Assembly: GCA_023420745.1 (NCBI GenBank) | Contig: JAEZVQ010000168.1 | Coordinates: 1-16,055 of the forward strand | Length of the DNA: 16,055 nucleotides | DNA from: Actinomycetes bacterium | GTDB taxonomy: Bacteria > Actinomycetota > Actinomycetes > Actinomycetales > Actinomycetaceae | Direction of reading: 5' to 3' | Shown here: positions 1 to 6,091 of the stretch, piece after piece | How positions within the stretch are numbered: the first letter of the stretch is position 1 | Layout: every line of letters starts with the position of its first letter | Notes under the pieces: generated by a model | What the model saw: the letters and a program-made list of their open reading frames with translations, nothing else | Told to the model about the DNA's origin: nothing | Database searches by the model: none | Program-made: the position numbers and the translations under genes

Positions 1-809
1 GTGGTCTGCACCGAGTGTTCGTCGATGGCGACGATCTGCTTGTGGAGGTGGTCGAAAGAGGCACCCGCCGGTTTCAGCCAGTTTTGGAAACAGGCGACGT
101 AACGCACCTTGCGGTTGAGGTCGTAGAGATCCGCCATCGAGCGCGCGGTGAAATCGAAGTAGCGGTAGTGCTCTTCCGGGGTGAGTGTTCCCGACGACGC
201 CAGTTGATCCGAGGTCGAGGCGCCGTCAACGAAGTGGCGCCTCGCCACGATGACGTCGTGACCGCCGGCGAAGAACCCGTTGGCATGGGGGAGCAGCTGG
301 GAATCCGTGAGCGTATCCAGTTCCTCAGCGTCCAGCCCGGAGGCAGCGAGGCGTGCGCGCACCACGCGCATCACGTGGTCGTACCCCTCCGGCTTCGCCA
401 AGTACGCCGCCATGCGACGGTGCTGCGCCTCGGACGGCGAATGGTCGTGGTTGAGGTGCCAATAGTTGTAGGAAATGATTTCGAACAGGTTGGGGATGCG
501 GCGAAACTCCGCAACGGTGTCATCGAGCGCGTCGACGGGCAGTTCGCGAAGAATGTGCCAGTCGTCGCCCTCGCGCACGACGCGCGACTTTTCCGGCGGG
601 GTCTCGAGGTGTCGGTACTCGCAAAACGCGCAGTGGCGCCCGTGATCCGCGGGATCAAGGGGTTCGACTCGGCTCGGTGGTGTCGCCAGCGGGCGATGAC
701 CGCGCCCCGGAACTGTCCACACTTCCGTCCCCGTCAGTGGGTTCTTCTGCTTGACCGTTCCATCCGGGAGCTTCGTCAACGTCTGGAGTTCGCGCTGAGC
801 CTTCGCCAT
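1..809 (-). CDS. DUF4921 family protein, GalT/HIT-like (C-terminus cut off by window edge)
   Basis: The frame opens at 809 and runs off the left edge after 269 codons with no stop, so it is 3'-partial. Residues 21-40 (QKNPLTGTEVWTVPGRGHRP) resemble the N-terminus of actinobacterial DUF4921 proteins. C60-x2-C63 (HCAFCEYR) looks like the zinc pair of GalT-type uridylyltransferases. F241-Q-N-W leads into F253-DHLHKQ (H255 and H257 approximately), matching the GalT active-site arrangement HxHxQ of the HIT superfamily. A nucleotidyltransferase or hydrolase on a nucleotide-linked substrate is therefore inferred; the substrate is unknown. ATG 809 is chosen because TAGGCT lies exactly 6 bases upstream, and GGAG is also present there, so it can start either as a leaderless or a leadered message. 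It lies 23 bases after the ACT-domain gene. Family call is from recall, not a search. Confidence 0.72.
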   Translation of the reverse strand, partial: MAKAQRELQTLTKLPDGTVKQKNPLTGTEVWTVPGRGHRPLATPPSRVEPLDPADHGRHCAFCEYRHLETPPEKSRVVREGDDWHILRELPVDALDDTVAEFRRIPNLFEIISYNYWHLNHDHSPSEAQHRRMAAYLAKPEGYDHVMRVVRARLAASGLDAEELDTLTDSQLLPHANGFFAGGHDVIVARRHFVDGASTSDQLASSGTLTPEEHYRYFDFTARSMADLYDLNRKVRYVACFQNWLKPAGASFDHLHKQIVAIDEHSVQT

Positions 810-815
810 ATCTCC

Positions 816-821
816 AGCCTA
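816..821 (-). promoter_or_regulatory. -10 box for the DUF4921 gene (leaderless arrangement)
   Basis: TAGGCT reads on the minus strand, followed by six bases (GGAGAT) and ATG at 809. The same hexamer-N6-start geometry occurs before the ACT, AspT-like and thrC genes. No good -35 element is visible. It implies that this gene can be transcribed separately from the ACT gene just upstream. Confidence 0.5.
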
Positions 822-832
822 GTCGTTGAACC

Positions 833-1240
833 TCAGAGGGAGAGCCAACCTTTTGCCTGCTCGCGCAGATCGCGCAGAATCCGCACCGCCTCGTCAGCCT
901 TGTCGACCTGGACGAAGAGATGATCGCGGTGGAAACCGGACAGGGTATTCGAGGTGATCGAGCGCGCAGCCAGCGTCTGCGAAATCATTGCTACCAAACC
1001 AATGGTTTCAAGCGACGACGGAACGTCTAAAGAAATCCGGGTGAAACGGTTTTCGATGGGGAGGCCCGCTTCTTTTGCGCGATCCTCAGAGATCACGATG
1101 GTCACGCCCTCAAATTCGCGGACGGTGGCGAACGGTTCCACACCTTCGGGAACCTCATCGAGAGGGATGACAACGTAGGTTCCCTGCGGCTTGACGTCCA
1201 TCGTCGCCAGCAGTTCATCGAGGTTCTTCTGTTGAGTCAT
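833..1240 (-). CDS. ACT domain-containing protein
   Basis: A 135-residue protein resembling the COG3602 group of stand-alone ACT-domain proteins. The N-terminal half (TYVVIPLDEVPEGVEPFATV, then EGVTIVISEDRAKEAGL) and the C-terminal half (FTRISLDVPSSLETIGLVAMISQTLA through HLFVQVDKADEAVRILRDL) look like two successive ACT-type beta-alpha-beta modules. ACT domains bind small ligands, usually amino acids, and regulate enzymes or transporters; no catalytic residues are seen, so a regulatory role is inferred and the ligand is unknown. The length is typical for the group. There is no Shine-Dalgarno sequence, but TAATCT ends 6 bases before the ATG, which supports both the start and leaderless translation. 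The DUF4921 gene follows 23 bases downstream, so read-through is likely. Confidence 0.8.
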   Translation of the reverse strand: MTQQKNLDELLATMDVKPQGTYVVIPLDEVPEGVEPFATVREFEGVTIVISEDRAKEAGLPIENRFTRISLDVPSSLETIGLVAMISQTLAARSITSNTLSGFHRDHLFVQVDKADEAVRILRDLREQAKGWLSL

Positions 1241-1246
1241 GGCCCG

Positions 1247-1252
1247 AGATTA
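1247..1252 (-). promoter_or_regulatory. -10 box for the ACT-domain gene (leaderless)
   Basis: TAATCT on the minus strand, then CGGGCC, then ATG at 1240. The spacing predicts a transcript that begins at or next to the A of the start codon. No ribosome binding site exists, which agrees with a leaderless mRNA. Confidence 0.55.
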
Positions 1253-1284
1253 CCGGATCGAATCGCGCTGCGCCGAACGTATCT

Positions 1285-1302
1285 CACCATCCGACGATGG
1301 TG
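1285..1302. repeat. Inverted repeat in the gap between the aldo/keto reductase and ACT genes
   Basis: Perfect 7-base arms CACCATC / GATGGTG with a 4-base centre. No T-run follows on either strand, so a classical intrinsic terminator is not supported. It lies about 30-50 bases upstream of the ACT -10 box, so it could be an operator or a weak hairpin ending the reductase transcript. The rest of the 139-base gap shows nothing else recognisable. Confidence 0.35.
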
Positions 1303-1379
1303 TTGACCACGTTACCGGCACGACACCGATCTCGACATGATGGCAAGCGCTATTCCTCGCACTATTTCTACGCACTACC

Positions 1380-2228
1380 TCACAGGCGATCCATAGTGTC
1401 GGGGTGGGAGCCCGAACGCCCATCCTCTCCTCGATCAATCGCGCTGATGCGCGTCATCTGATCGTCAGTGAGCGAGAAATCGAATAGCGCGAGATTCGCC
1501 TCCATCCGCTCGCGATGCGTCGATTTGGGAAACACCACGTCGCCGCGTTGGATTGCCCAGCGAAGCGCAACTTGCGCTGGCGTTTTGCCGCATTCCTCGG
1601 CAATGGCAACCAGTGTCGGATCGTCGAGGACGCGCCCGCGCGCCAGCGGCGACCACGCTTCGGTGACGATCCCATGTTGGCGGTGGAACTCGTGAAGCTC
1701 AGGGCACTGGTGATGCGGATGGGACTCGACCTGATTGACGTGGGGAACAATATCGGTCGCCTCAATGAGGGTGCGCAGATGGTGGGTGAGGAAGTTTGAC
1801 ACCCCGATGGCGCGTGCCTGACCGCGATCGTAAATGTCTTCGAGGACCCGCCACGTCGAGACGAAATCCCCGCCGTACAGCGTGGGTAGTGGCCAGTGAA
1901 TCAAGAACAGGTCGACCCTTTCCACTCCGAGAGCATCGAGGGAACGGGCGAAGGCATCACGCGCATCCGCTGGCCGGTGGTAGGGGTTGTCGAGTTTCGT
2001 GGTGATGAAGACATCGTCGCGCGACAGTCCGCTCGCCGCCACCGCGCGCCCCACCTCGCGCTCGTTGCCATACATCTGCGCGGTGTCGATGTGGCGGTAG
2101 CCGACCTCGAGCGCACATTCGACGACGCGTTGCGCATTCACGGGGTCAACCTTGTAGGTGCCAAAACCGAGCTGCGGGATTGACACCGAGTTCGACAGGG
2201 TGAGGGAGGGGATGTGCGCAGGTGTCAT
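1380..2228 (-). CDS. Aldo/keto reductase (2,5-diketo-D-gluconate reductase type)
   Basis: A 282-residue NADPH-dependent oxidoreductase of the aldo/keto reductase superfamily, normal length. The N-terminus (IPQLGFGTYKV) and the block YRHIDTAQMYGNE are classical. The catalytic tetrad is visible: D48, Y53, K78 (FITTKLDN) and H111 (FLIHWPLP). Later come the strand GVSNF, NQVESHP, the AWSPLARG loop, and the cofactor-binding FPKSTHRERMEANL near the C-terminus. These proteins reduce aldehydes and ketones in the cytoplasm; the physiological substrate cannot be read from sequence. The start ATG has GGAG 6 bases upstream. RBS and start lie inside an 18-base palindrome, described separately. It follows the S4 gene by 70 bases on the same strand and could be cotranscribed with it. 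Confidence 0.93.
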   Translation of the reverse strand: MTPAHIPSLTLSNSVSIPQLGFGTYKVDPVNAQRVVECALEVGYRHIDTAQMYGNEREVGRAVAASGLSRDDVFITTKLDNPYHRPADARDAFARSLDALGVERVDLFLIHWPLPTLYGGDFVSTWRVLEDIYDRGQARAIGVSNFLTHHLRTLIEATDIVPHVNQVESHPHHQCPELHEFHRQHGIVTEAWSPLARGRVLDDPTLVAIAEECGKTPAQVALRWAIQRGDVVFPKSTHRERMEANLALFDFSLTDDQMTRISAIDRGEDGRSGSHPDTMDRL

Positions 2229-2244
2229 GATCGGCTCCGATCAT
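2227..2244. repeat. Palindrome over the RBS and start of the aldo/keto reductase
   Basis: ATGATCGG-CT-CCGATCAT: perfect 8-base arms around a 2-base centre. It covers the GGAG ribosome binding site and the first bases of the start codon. As DNA it has the shape of a dimer operator; as RNA a 2-base loop is too tight, so only about 6-7 pairs would form, yet it could still mask the ribosome site. Confidence 0.45.
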
Positions 2245-2298
2245 CCGAGGAATAGGTGGGTGTGGGGAGAAACGCGAAAGAAAACGGCGGGGGACTGC

Positions 2299-2685
2299 TC
2301 AATAGCGTTCAGCATTAGTGTCACGCCCGCGTAGTTCATCGAGCTGGCGTCGTTCACGTTTTGTTGGACGACCCGAACCGCGTTCGCGCACGGGCAGCAT
2401 CATCGCACGCGGAATTGTCGGGCGCGGCAACGAGTGATCGACATAGGCGGTGACCGCAATCGGTGCGCCCACTCGCGTGGGGAGTGTGCGCACGACCTCA
2501 AGTTCGGTGTCGAAACCGTCACGGCGATACGACACCCGATCGCCGGGAGCGACGGGGGTGGAGGCTTTTGCCGTGCGTCCGTTGACCTTGACGTGACCGG
2601 CTTTGCACGCGGCGGTGGCACGAGAACGCGACTTCATGTGACGCACGCTCCACAACCACGTATCGACGCGAACACTGTCAGCCAT
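2299..2685 (-). CDS. S4 domain RNA-binding protein, Hsp15-like
   Basis: A 128-residue basic protein. Residues 4-65 form an S4 RNA-binding domain: VRVDTWLWSVRHMKSRSRATAACKAG, then the VKVNG turn and the VAPGDRV strand. The C-terminal tail (ERGSGRPTKRERRQLDEL) is characteristic of the Hsp15 family (COG1188), whose E. coli member binds free 50S subunits carrying stalled nascent chains. A role in rescuing such ribosomes is inferred from family only. ATG 2685 is preferred over an in-frame ATG 13 codons upstream because GGAGG sits 5 bases before it and the conserved domain begins right after. It is divergent from the AspT-like transporter, with 62 bases between the starts. Confidence 0.87.
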   Translation of the reverse strand: MADSVRVDTWLWSVRHMKSRSRATAACKAGHVKVNGRTAKASTPVAPGDRVSYRRDGFDTELEVVRTLPTRVGAPIAVTAYVDHSLPRPTIPRAMMLPVRERGSGRPTKRERRQLDELRGRDTNAERY

Positions 2686-2735
2686 CACACCTCCATCAAC
2701 GGTCACGCCCACGCAGAATCGCACGTTTCACCGTC

Positions 2736-2741
2736 TAGGCT
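2736..2741 (+). promoter_or_regulatory. -10 box for the AspT-like transporter (leaderless)
   Basis: TAGGCT followed by six bases and then the GTG start at 2748. No Shine-Dalgarno is present. The hexamer is the same as the one before the DUF4921 gene, at the same distance from the start. No convincing -35. Confidence 0.55.
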
Positions 2742-2747
2742 AGAGCT

Positions 2748-4319
2748 GTGCTAGAGATCCTGTCCACCAACCCGATCCTCACCTTCTTCCTCGTTGTTGC
2801 CGCCGGGGCGGCGCTCGGGCAGATCAAGTTCGGACCGCTGCGTTTCGGCGCGGTCGGCGCGCTCTTCGTCGGTCTGGCTCTGTCCGCATTCCATCCTGAA
2901 CTTGGCGACGGCATGGCGGTGCTGCAATCGCTCGGTCTTGCCCTCTTCGTCTACGCCGTGGGGATTTCTGCCGGCTCGACGTTCCTCAGCCAACTGCGCC
3001 AGCAAGCGGGGCTGATGGGTGCCGGGGCGCTGGCGGCAATGCTCGGTGCCGTCATTGCGATCATCGGCGCATGGCTGCTGGGCATCCCCGCCAACCTTGC
3101 CGCGGGCGCTTACACCGGTGCGCTGACGTCGACCCCGGCACTCGACGCAGCACTGCGCATCGCCGGAAGTTCCGACCCCGGAGCCGGTTACGCGGTGGCC
3201 TACCCCTTCGGCGTGGTTGCCGGCATTATCGTCGCCTCGATTATCGTCACCCGACCGTGGGAGGGCGCGAATGACACGGCTTCGCTGGCCGGTGTCGGGC
3301 TGGTGGCACGCACCGCCGCTGTCACCCGTACCGTCAACGTTCGCCGCGTTGACGCGTGGCGGCGCCAAGACGTGCGGATCTCCTATCTGCGACGCGGCGA
3401 CGTCACCCGCGTCGTCGTTCCCGGCGAAGATCTGATGGTGGGCGACGAAGTCGTCATTGTCGGTGCGCCCGACGCGGTCGAGCGTGCCATTAGTGAGGTC
3501 GGTGAGGAACTCGACCACCACCTCGCCGACGATCGTCGCGACGTTGATTTTGAGCGTTTCACCATCTCCAACCCCGTTATCATGGGCAAAACCATTGCTG
3601 AACTTAACCTCCCGGTGAAGTTCGGCGGTGTCATTACTCGCGTGCGGCGCGGCGACCTCGAACTGCTCGCCACCGATGAACTCGTCCTCCAGCCCGGCGA
3701 CCATGTGGCCGTCGCGGTTCCCAGTGAGGAAGTCGAAGAGCTCGCACGTTTCCTCGGCAACTCCGAGCAGAAGGTCAGTGAGGTCGATGCCCTCGCCCTC
3801 GGTGTCGGTCTGGTGCTCGGCATGGTGCTCGGTCTCGTCATTTTGCCGCTACCTGGCGGAGCAATATTCTCTCTCGGCATTGCCGGTGGCCCACTGATTG
3901 CCGGTATGGTACTCGGCGCGCTGCGTCGCACCGGCCCGCTGGTGTGGTCAATGCCTGACGCGGCGAACCGTATTATTCGACAGCTGGGTCTGCTCTTCTT
4001 CCTCGCCGCACTCGGTCTGGGTGCCGGGTCGGCATTTAAAGCCGTGGTGGCGACGTCACTGGGGTGGAAAGTTGCGTTGGTCGCGACGGTGATCGCCGCG
4101 CTGTGCGCCGTGACCGTCGCCGTTGTCGGCAAACTTCTCAACCTCTCCGGGCCGCGCGTGGCCGGTGCTATTGCCGGGTTTATCGGTCAGCCAGCGATCC
4201 TCTCCGCCACCCAGGCACGGGTGGCGGATGAGCGCATCGAATCCTCCTACGCGGCGCTATTCGCCACCTGCATCGTGTTCAAGATCCTTCTCGTGCCCCT
4301 GATCTATTCACTGCTGTGA
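2748..4319 (+). CDS. AspT/YidE/YbjL-family putative transporter with two RCK_C domains
   Basis: A 523-residue membrane protein of the aspartate:alanine exchanger (AAE) family. Two homologous hydrophobic halves (about residues 8-170 and 350-523) flank a soluble middle. The first half carries GAYTGALTSTPALDAA (120-135) and the second GAIAGFIGQPAILSATQAR (473-491), the repeated signature of the AspT/YidE duplication domain. The central region holds two RCK_C/TrkA_C modules, about 185-255 (RRQDVRISYLRRGD, VGDEVVIVG) and 265-340 (VKFGGVITRVRRGDLELLA, PGDHVAVAV), which usually bind a regulatory ligand. Size and architecture match full-length YidE-type proteins. The substrate is unknown; AspT exchanges aspartate for alanine, but most homologues are uncharacterised. 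The GTG start is supported by a TAGGCT box 6 bases upstream and implies a leaderless mRNA. Confidence 0.88.
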   Translation: MLEILSTNPILTFFLVVAAGAALGQIKFGPLRFGAVGALFVGLALSAFHPELGDGMAVLQSLGLALFVYAVGISAGSTFLSQLRQQAGLMGAGALAAMLGAVIAIIGAWLLGIPANLAAGAYTGALTSTPALDAALRIAGSSDPGAGYAVAYPFGVVAGIIVASIIVTRPWEGANDTASLAGVGLVARTAAVTRTVNVRRVDAWRRQDVRISYLRRGDVTRVVVPGEDLMVGDEVVIVGAPDAVERAISEVGEELDHHLADDRRDVDFERFTISNPVIMGKTIAELNLPVKFGGVITRVRRGDLELLATDELVLQPGDHVAVAVPSEEVEELARFLGNSEQKVSEVDALALGVGLVLGMVLGLVILPLPGGAIFSLGIAGGPLIAGMVLGALRRTGPLVWSMPDAANRIIRQLGLLFFLAALGLGAGSAFKAVVATSLGWKVALVATVIAALCAVTVAVVGKLLNLSGPRVAGAIAGFIGQPAILSATQARVADERIESSYAALFATCIVFKILLVPLIYSLL

Positions 4320-4333
4320 GCCGCCACCGCGGC
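4320..4333 (+). terminator. Possible weak hairpin after the transporter gene
   Basis: GCCGC-CACC-GCGGC begins one base after the stop codon of the transporter. The stem is only 5 pairs and is followed by mixed sequence without a T-run, so termination here is a guess. Confidence 0.2.
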
Positions 4334-4337
4334 GAAC

Positions 4338-4446
4338 ACAACAGTGGAAAACTGCGGAATTTCAACGAAAACCTCGAACACAACAATTAACACACTAATC
4401 AACACAACAGTATTAGTGTGTTGATTAGTGTGTTGATTAGTGTGTT
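4338..4446 (+). repeat. Upstream copy of the repeat flanking the AlbA-like gene
   Basis: Positions 4368-4422 are identical over 55 bases to 5971-6025, and similarity continues to 4446 with three differences in 24 bases. It also reaches back to 4338 at roughly 70% with one indel, in sequence that corresponds to the 3' coding end of the AlbA-like gene (including codons for NLEHNN and a TAA). Within it, 4389-4406 and 4417-4434 are perfect 18-base inverted arms. It therefore looks like a decayed gene end plus an intact regulatory repeat. Confidence 0.8.
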
Positions 4447-4447
4447 T
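4412..4447 (+). promoter_or_regulatory. Three tandem 12-base iterons in the AlbA-like gene promoter
   Basis: ATTAGTGTGTTG is repeated three times head to tail (4412-4423, 4424-4435, 4436-4447; the last base of the third is T). The same motif is present in inverted orientation just upstream (CACACTAAT at 4391-4399). The array ends 3 bases before the candidate -10 box TACGCT (4450-4455) and thus covers the -35 position, where no normal -35 hexamer is visible. This is the layout of an operator. The winged-helix C-terminus of the adjacent protein is an obvious candidate ligand, but that is inference. Confidence 0.6.
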
Positions 4448-4449
4448 GC

Positions 4450-4475
4450 TACGCTGGGCGCTAAGGAGGCGCCAC
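4450..4475 (+). promoter_or_regulatory. -10 box and strong RBS of the AlbA-like gene
   Basis: TACGCT (4450-4455) is a plausible -10. AAGGAGG (4463-4469) lies 6 bases before ATG 4476 and decides the start. GGCGC (4457-4461) and GCGCC (4469-4473) can pair around a 7-base loop that contains most of the ribosome binding site. Confidence 0.5.
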
Positions 4476-5993
4476 ATGGACGCGAGTACTCTCGCTCAGA
4501 TCGTTGAGAATCTGCGGAAAATTGGGACGGATACATCGACGATCGAGGTCAAGGCAGCCAGCGGAGGCTGTCCCAAGAGCATCGACGCGACGATCTCCGC
4601 TTTTGCCAATGGGGCGGGTGGTCTGATCATCCTCGGGCTTGATGAGACCGCCGGATTTTCCACGGTACCGAGGTTCGATGCGAGACGATGTGCTGACGCC
4701 TTCGCCTCTCGGTGTGTTCATCATATGGATCCTCCGGTGCGAGCCGACATCGAGATTCTCTCGTTCGACGATCGAGAAGTTGTCATCGCGTCGATCCCAG
4801 CTTTCCAGCCGTTTGACAAGCCGTGTTATGTCAAGGAAAAGGGGCGCTACAACGGTTCCTATATCCGCACAGCAGACGGGGATCGTCGCCTCACTTTCTA
4901 TGAAGTTGATCGGCTTCTCGAACAGAAACAGCAGCCCCAGTGGGATCGGGAGGCAGTGGACGAAGCCACTGTCGAGGATCTCGACGCTACGTTGGTGCAG
5001 AAAGTGTTGGAGCGAGAGCGTGAGCTCCATGAGCGCTCGAAAACCGCGGACGACGCGACACTGCGTCGGCGTTTGAACATCACCCGGATGGTTGAGGGGC
5101 GCGAGGTGCCCACAGTTGCCGGTCTCGTCGCACTCGGGGACTACCCCCAGCAGTTCTTCCCGCAGCTCATGGTGTCATTTGCTGTCTATCCCGGTGATAC
5201 CAAGGCGTCCGTGACGCCAGGAGTGCGGATGCTCGACAATGTCACTTTCGTCGGACCAATTCCTGACATGATTGATGAGGGCGTGCGCGCAGTACTGAGA
5301 AACTCCAGGCGTGGCGCTGTCATCAAGGGTGTGCATCGCTTCGACCTCCCCGACTACGCGGAAGGCGCGGTGCGAGAAGCGTTGACGAATGCCCTCATGC
5401 ATCGCGACTATTCACCGACGGCGCGAGGCGCGCAGGTGATGATCGACATGTACCCCGATCGCTTGGAAATCACCAACCCTGGTGGGCTATTTGGAACGGT
5501 GACGCTCGACGCGCTCGGCACGGACGGGGTGTCGAGCTCTCGCAACCAAGCACTTTCAACACTCTTGGAGCTGACACCCGCGCGAAACGGCGGGTTCGTG
5601 GCTGAAAATCGAGGTTCGGGCTACGTCGAGATCCTCAGCGAACAACAGCGCGCCCACCTTCCTGCCCCGCACCCCGATGACCAGCTGTCGCGATTCCGTC
5701 TCACTTTCGCACGCCGCTATCTCACCGAAATCGAGGGTGGAGGTGCGATGCCAGCAACTCCGCGCGAGCTCATTCTCGATCATCTTCGACACCATGCGAC
5801 GGCAGCGAGCAAAGAACTCGCAACCGTTGCGGGGGTGTCGGTCGGACGTGTGCGCCAGATCCTCAATGAACTGTGCGATAGCGGCGAGGTCGAGCGCACC
5901 CAGCCCGCGCGAAGCCCGAAGCAGCGCTACCGCATCGCGACAACAGCTCAAAAACAGCGGGATAACAGCAAAAACCTCGAACACAACAATTAA
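4476..5993 (+). CDS. Schlafen AlbA_2 / GHKL-type ATPase / winged-helix protein (COG2865-like)
   Basis: A 505-residue soluble protein. About residues 18-145 form an AlbA_2 (Schlafen-type) domain: T22-IEVKAASGG, then SAFANGAGGLIILGLDE (41-57), and the typical end GSYIRTADGDRRLTFYEVDRLL. About 290-415 resemble the HATPase_c_4/'RecG C-terminal-like' domain: REALTNALMHRDYS (300-313) holds the N-box E301/N305 with H309-R-D, followed by DRLEITNPGGL (328-338). Residues 424-488 form a winged helix (ELATVAGVSVGRVRQILNEL). Such proteins are annotated as predicted transcriptional regulators or ATP-binding proteins; no activity is established here. ATG 4476 is chosen for its AAGGAGG site; an in-frame ATG 12 codons upstream overlaps the -10. 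The gene stands alone, bracketed by repeats, and its TAA lies inside the downstream copy, suggesting a transferable or recombining cassette and autoregulation. Confidence 0.85.
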   Translation: MDASTLAQIVENLRKIGTDTSTIEVKAASGGCPKSIDATISAFANGAGGLIILGLDETAGFSTVPRFDARRCADAFASRCVHHMDPPVRADIEILSFDDREVVIASIPAFQPFDKPCYVKEKGRYNGSYIRTADGDRRLTFYEVDRLLEQKQQPQWDREAVDEATVEDLDATLVQKVLERERELHERSKTADDATLRRRLNITRMVEGREVPTVAGLVALGDYPQQFFPQLMVSFAVYPGDTKASVTPGVRMLDNVTFVGPIPDMIDEGVRAVLRNSRRGAVIKGVHRFDLPDYAEGAVREALTNALMHRDYSPTARGAQVMIDMYPDRLEITNPGGLFGTVTLDALGTDGVSSSRNQALSTLLELTPARNGGFVAENRGSGYVEILSEQQRAHLPAPHPDDQLSRFRLTFARRYLTEIEGGGAMPATPRELILDHLRHHATAASKELATVAGVSVGRVRQILNELCDSGEVERTQPARSPKQRYRIATTAQKQRDNSKNLEHNN

Positions 5994-6049
5994 CACACTA
6001 ATCAACACAACAGTATTAGTGTGTTAATTGTTGTGTTGATTAGTGTGTT
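5940..6049 (+). repeat. Downstream copy of the flanking repeat
   Basis: Matches 4338-4446, with 55 identical bases at 5971-6025. It includes the last codons and stop (5991-5993) of the AlbA-like gene. The tail 6026-6049 differs from the upstream copy at three positions, and those changes extend the inverted symmetry. It fills most of the space between this gene and the convergent aminopeptidase gene (stop at 6092). Confidence 0.8.
5980..6049 (+). other. Two mutually exclusive long inverted repeats
   Basis: Arms 5980-6002 and 6015-6037 are perfect 23-base complements around a 12-base loop. Arms 5992-6011 and 6030-6049 are perfect 20-base complements around an 18-base loop. The two stems share bases, so only one can form at a time. 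Both are AT-rich and lack a GC stem plus T-run, so a standard intrinsic terminator is not indicated. The first stem would enclose the stop codon. Confidence 0.7.
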
Positions 6050-6091
6050 GCGCCAGGGACGTGAGTGGACGTCGATTCTGCGCCGGCAGGC

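Noticed and set aside
15..923. A 302-codon plus-strand frame over the DUF4921 and ACT genes
   Set aside because: Overlaps two minus-strand genes with recognisable motifs and promoter boxes; its translation resembles no family.
2751..3704. A 317-codon open frame antisense to the AspT-like transporter
   Set aside because: Shadow of GC-rich third positions opposite a clear membrane transporter; low-complexity translation and no start signals.
4389..4447. CRISPR-like short repeats
   Set aside because: The units are 12 bases, directly abutting and partly inverted, with no unique spacers and no cas genes nearby.
4440..4475. Extension of the AlbA-like protein to an in-frame ATG 12 codons upstream
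   Set aside because: That ATG overlaps the iteron array and the -10 box and has no ribosome site, while ATG 4476 has AAGGAGG at ideal spacing.
5980..6037. Intrinsic terminator shared by the convergent AlbA-like and aminopeptidase genes
   Set aside because: The stem is long but AT-rich and not followed by a T-run on either strand; it also includes the stop codon and matches a copy located in a promoter, so a terminator is not the best explanation.
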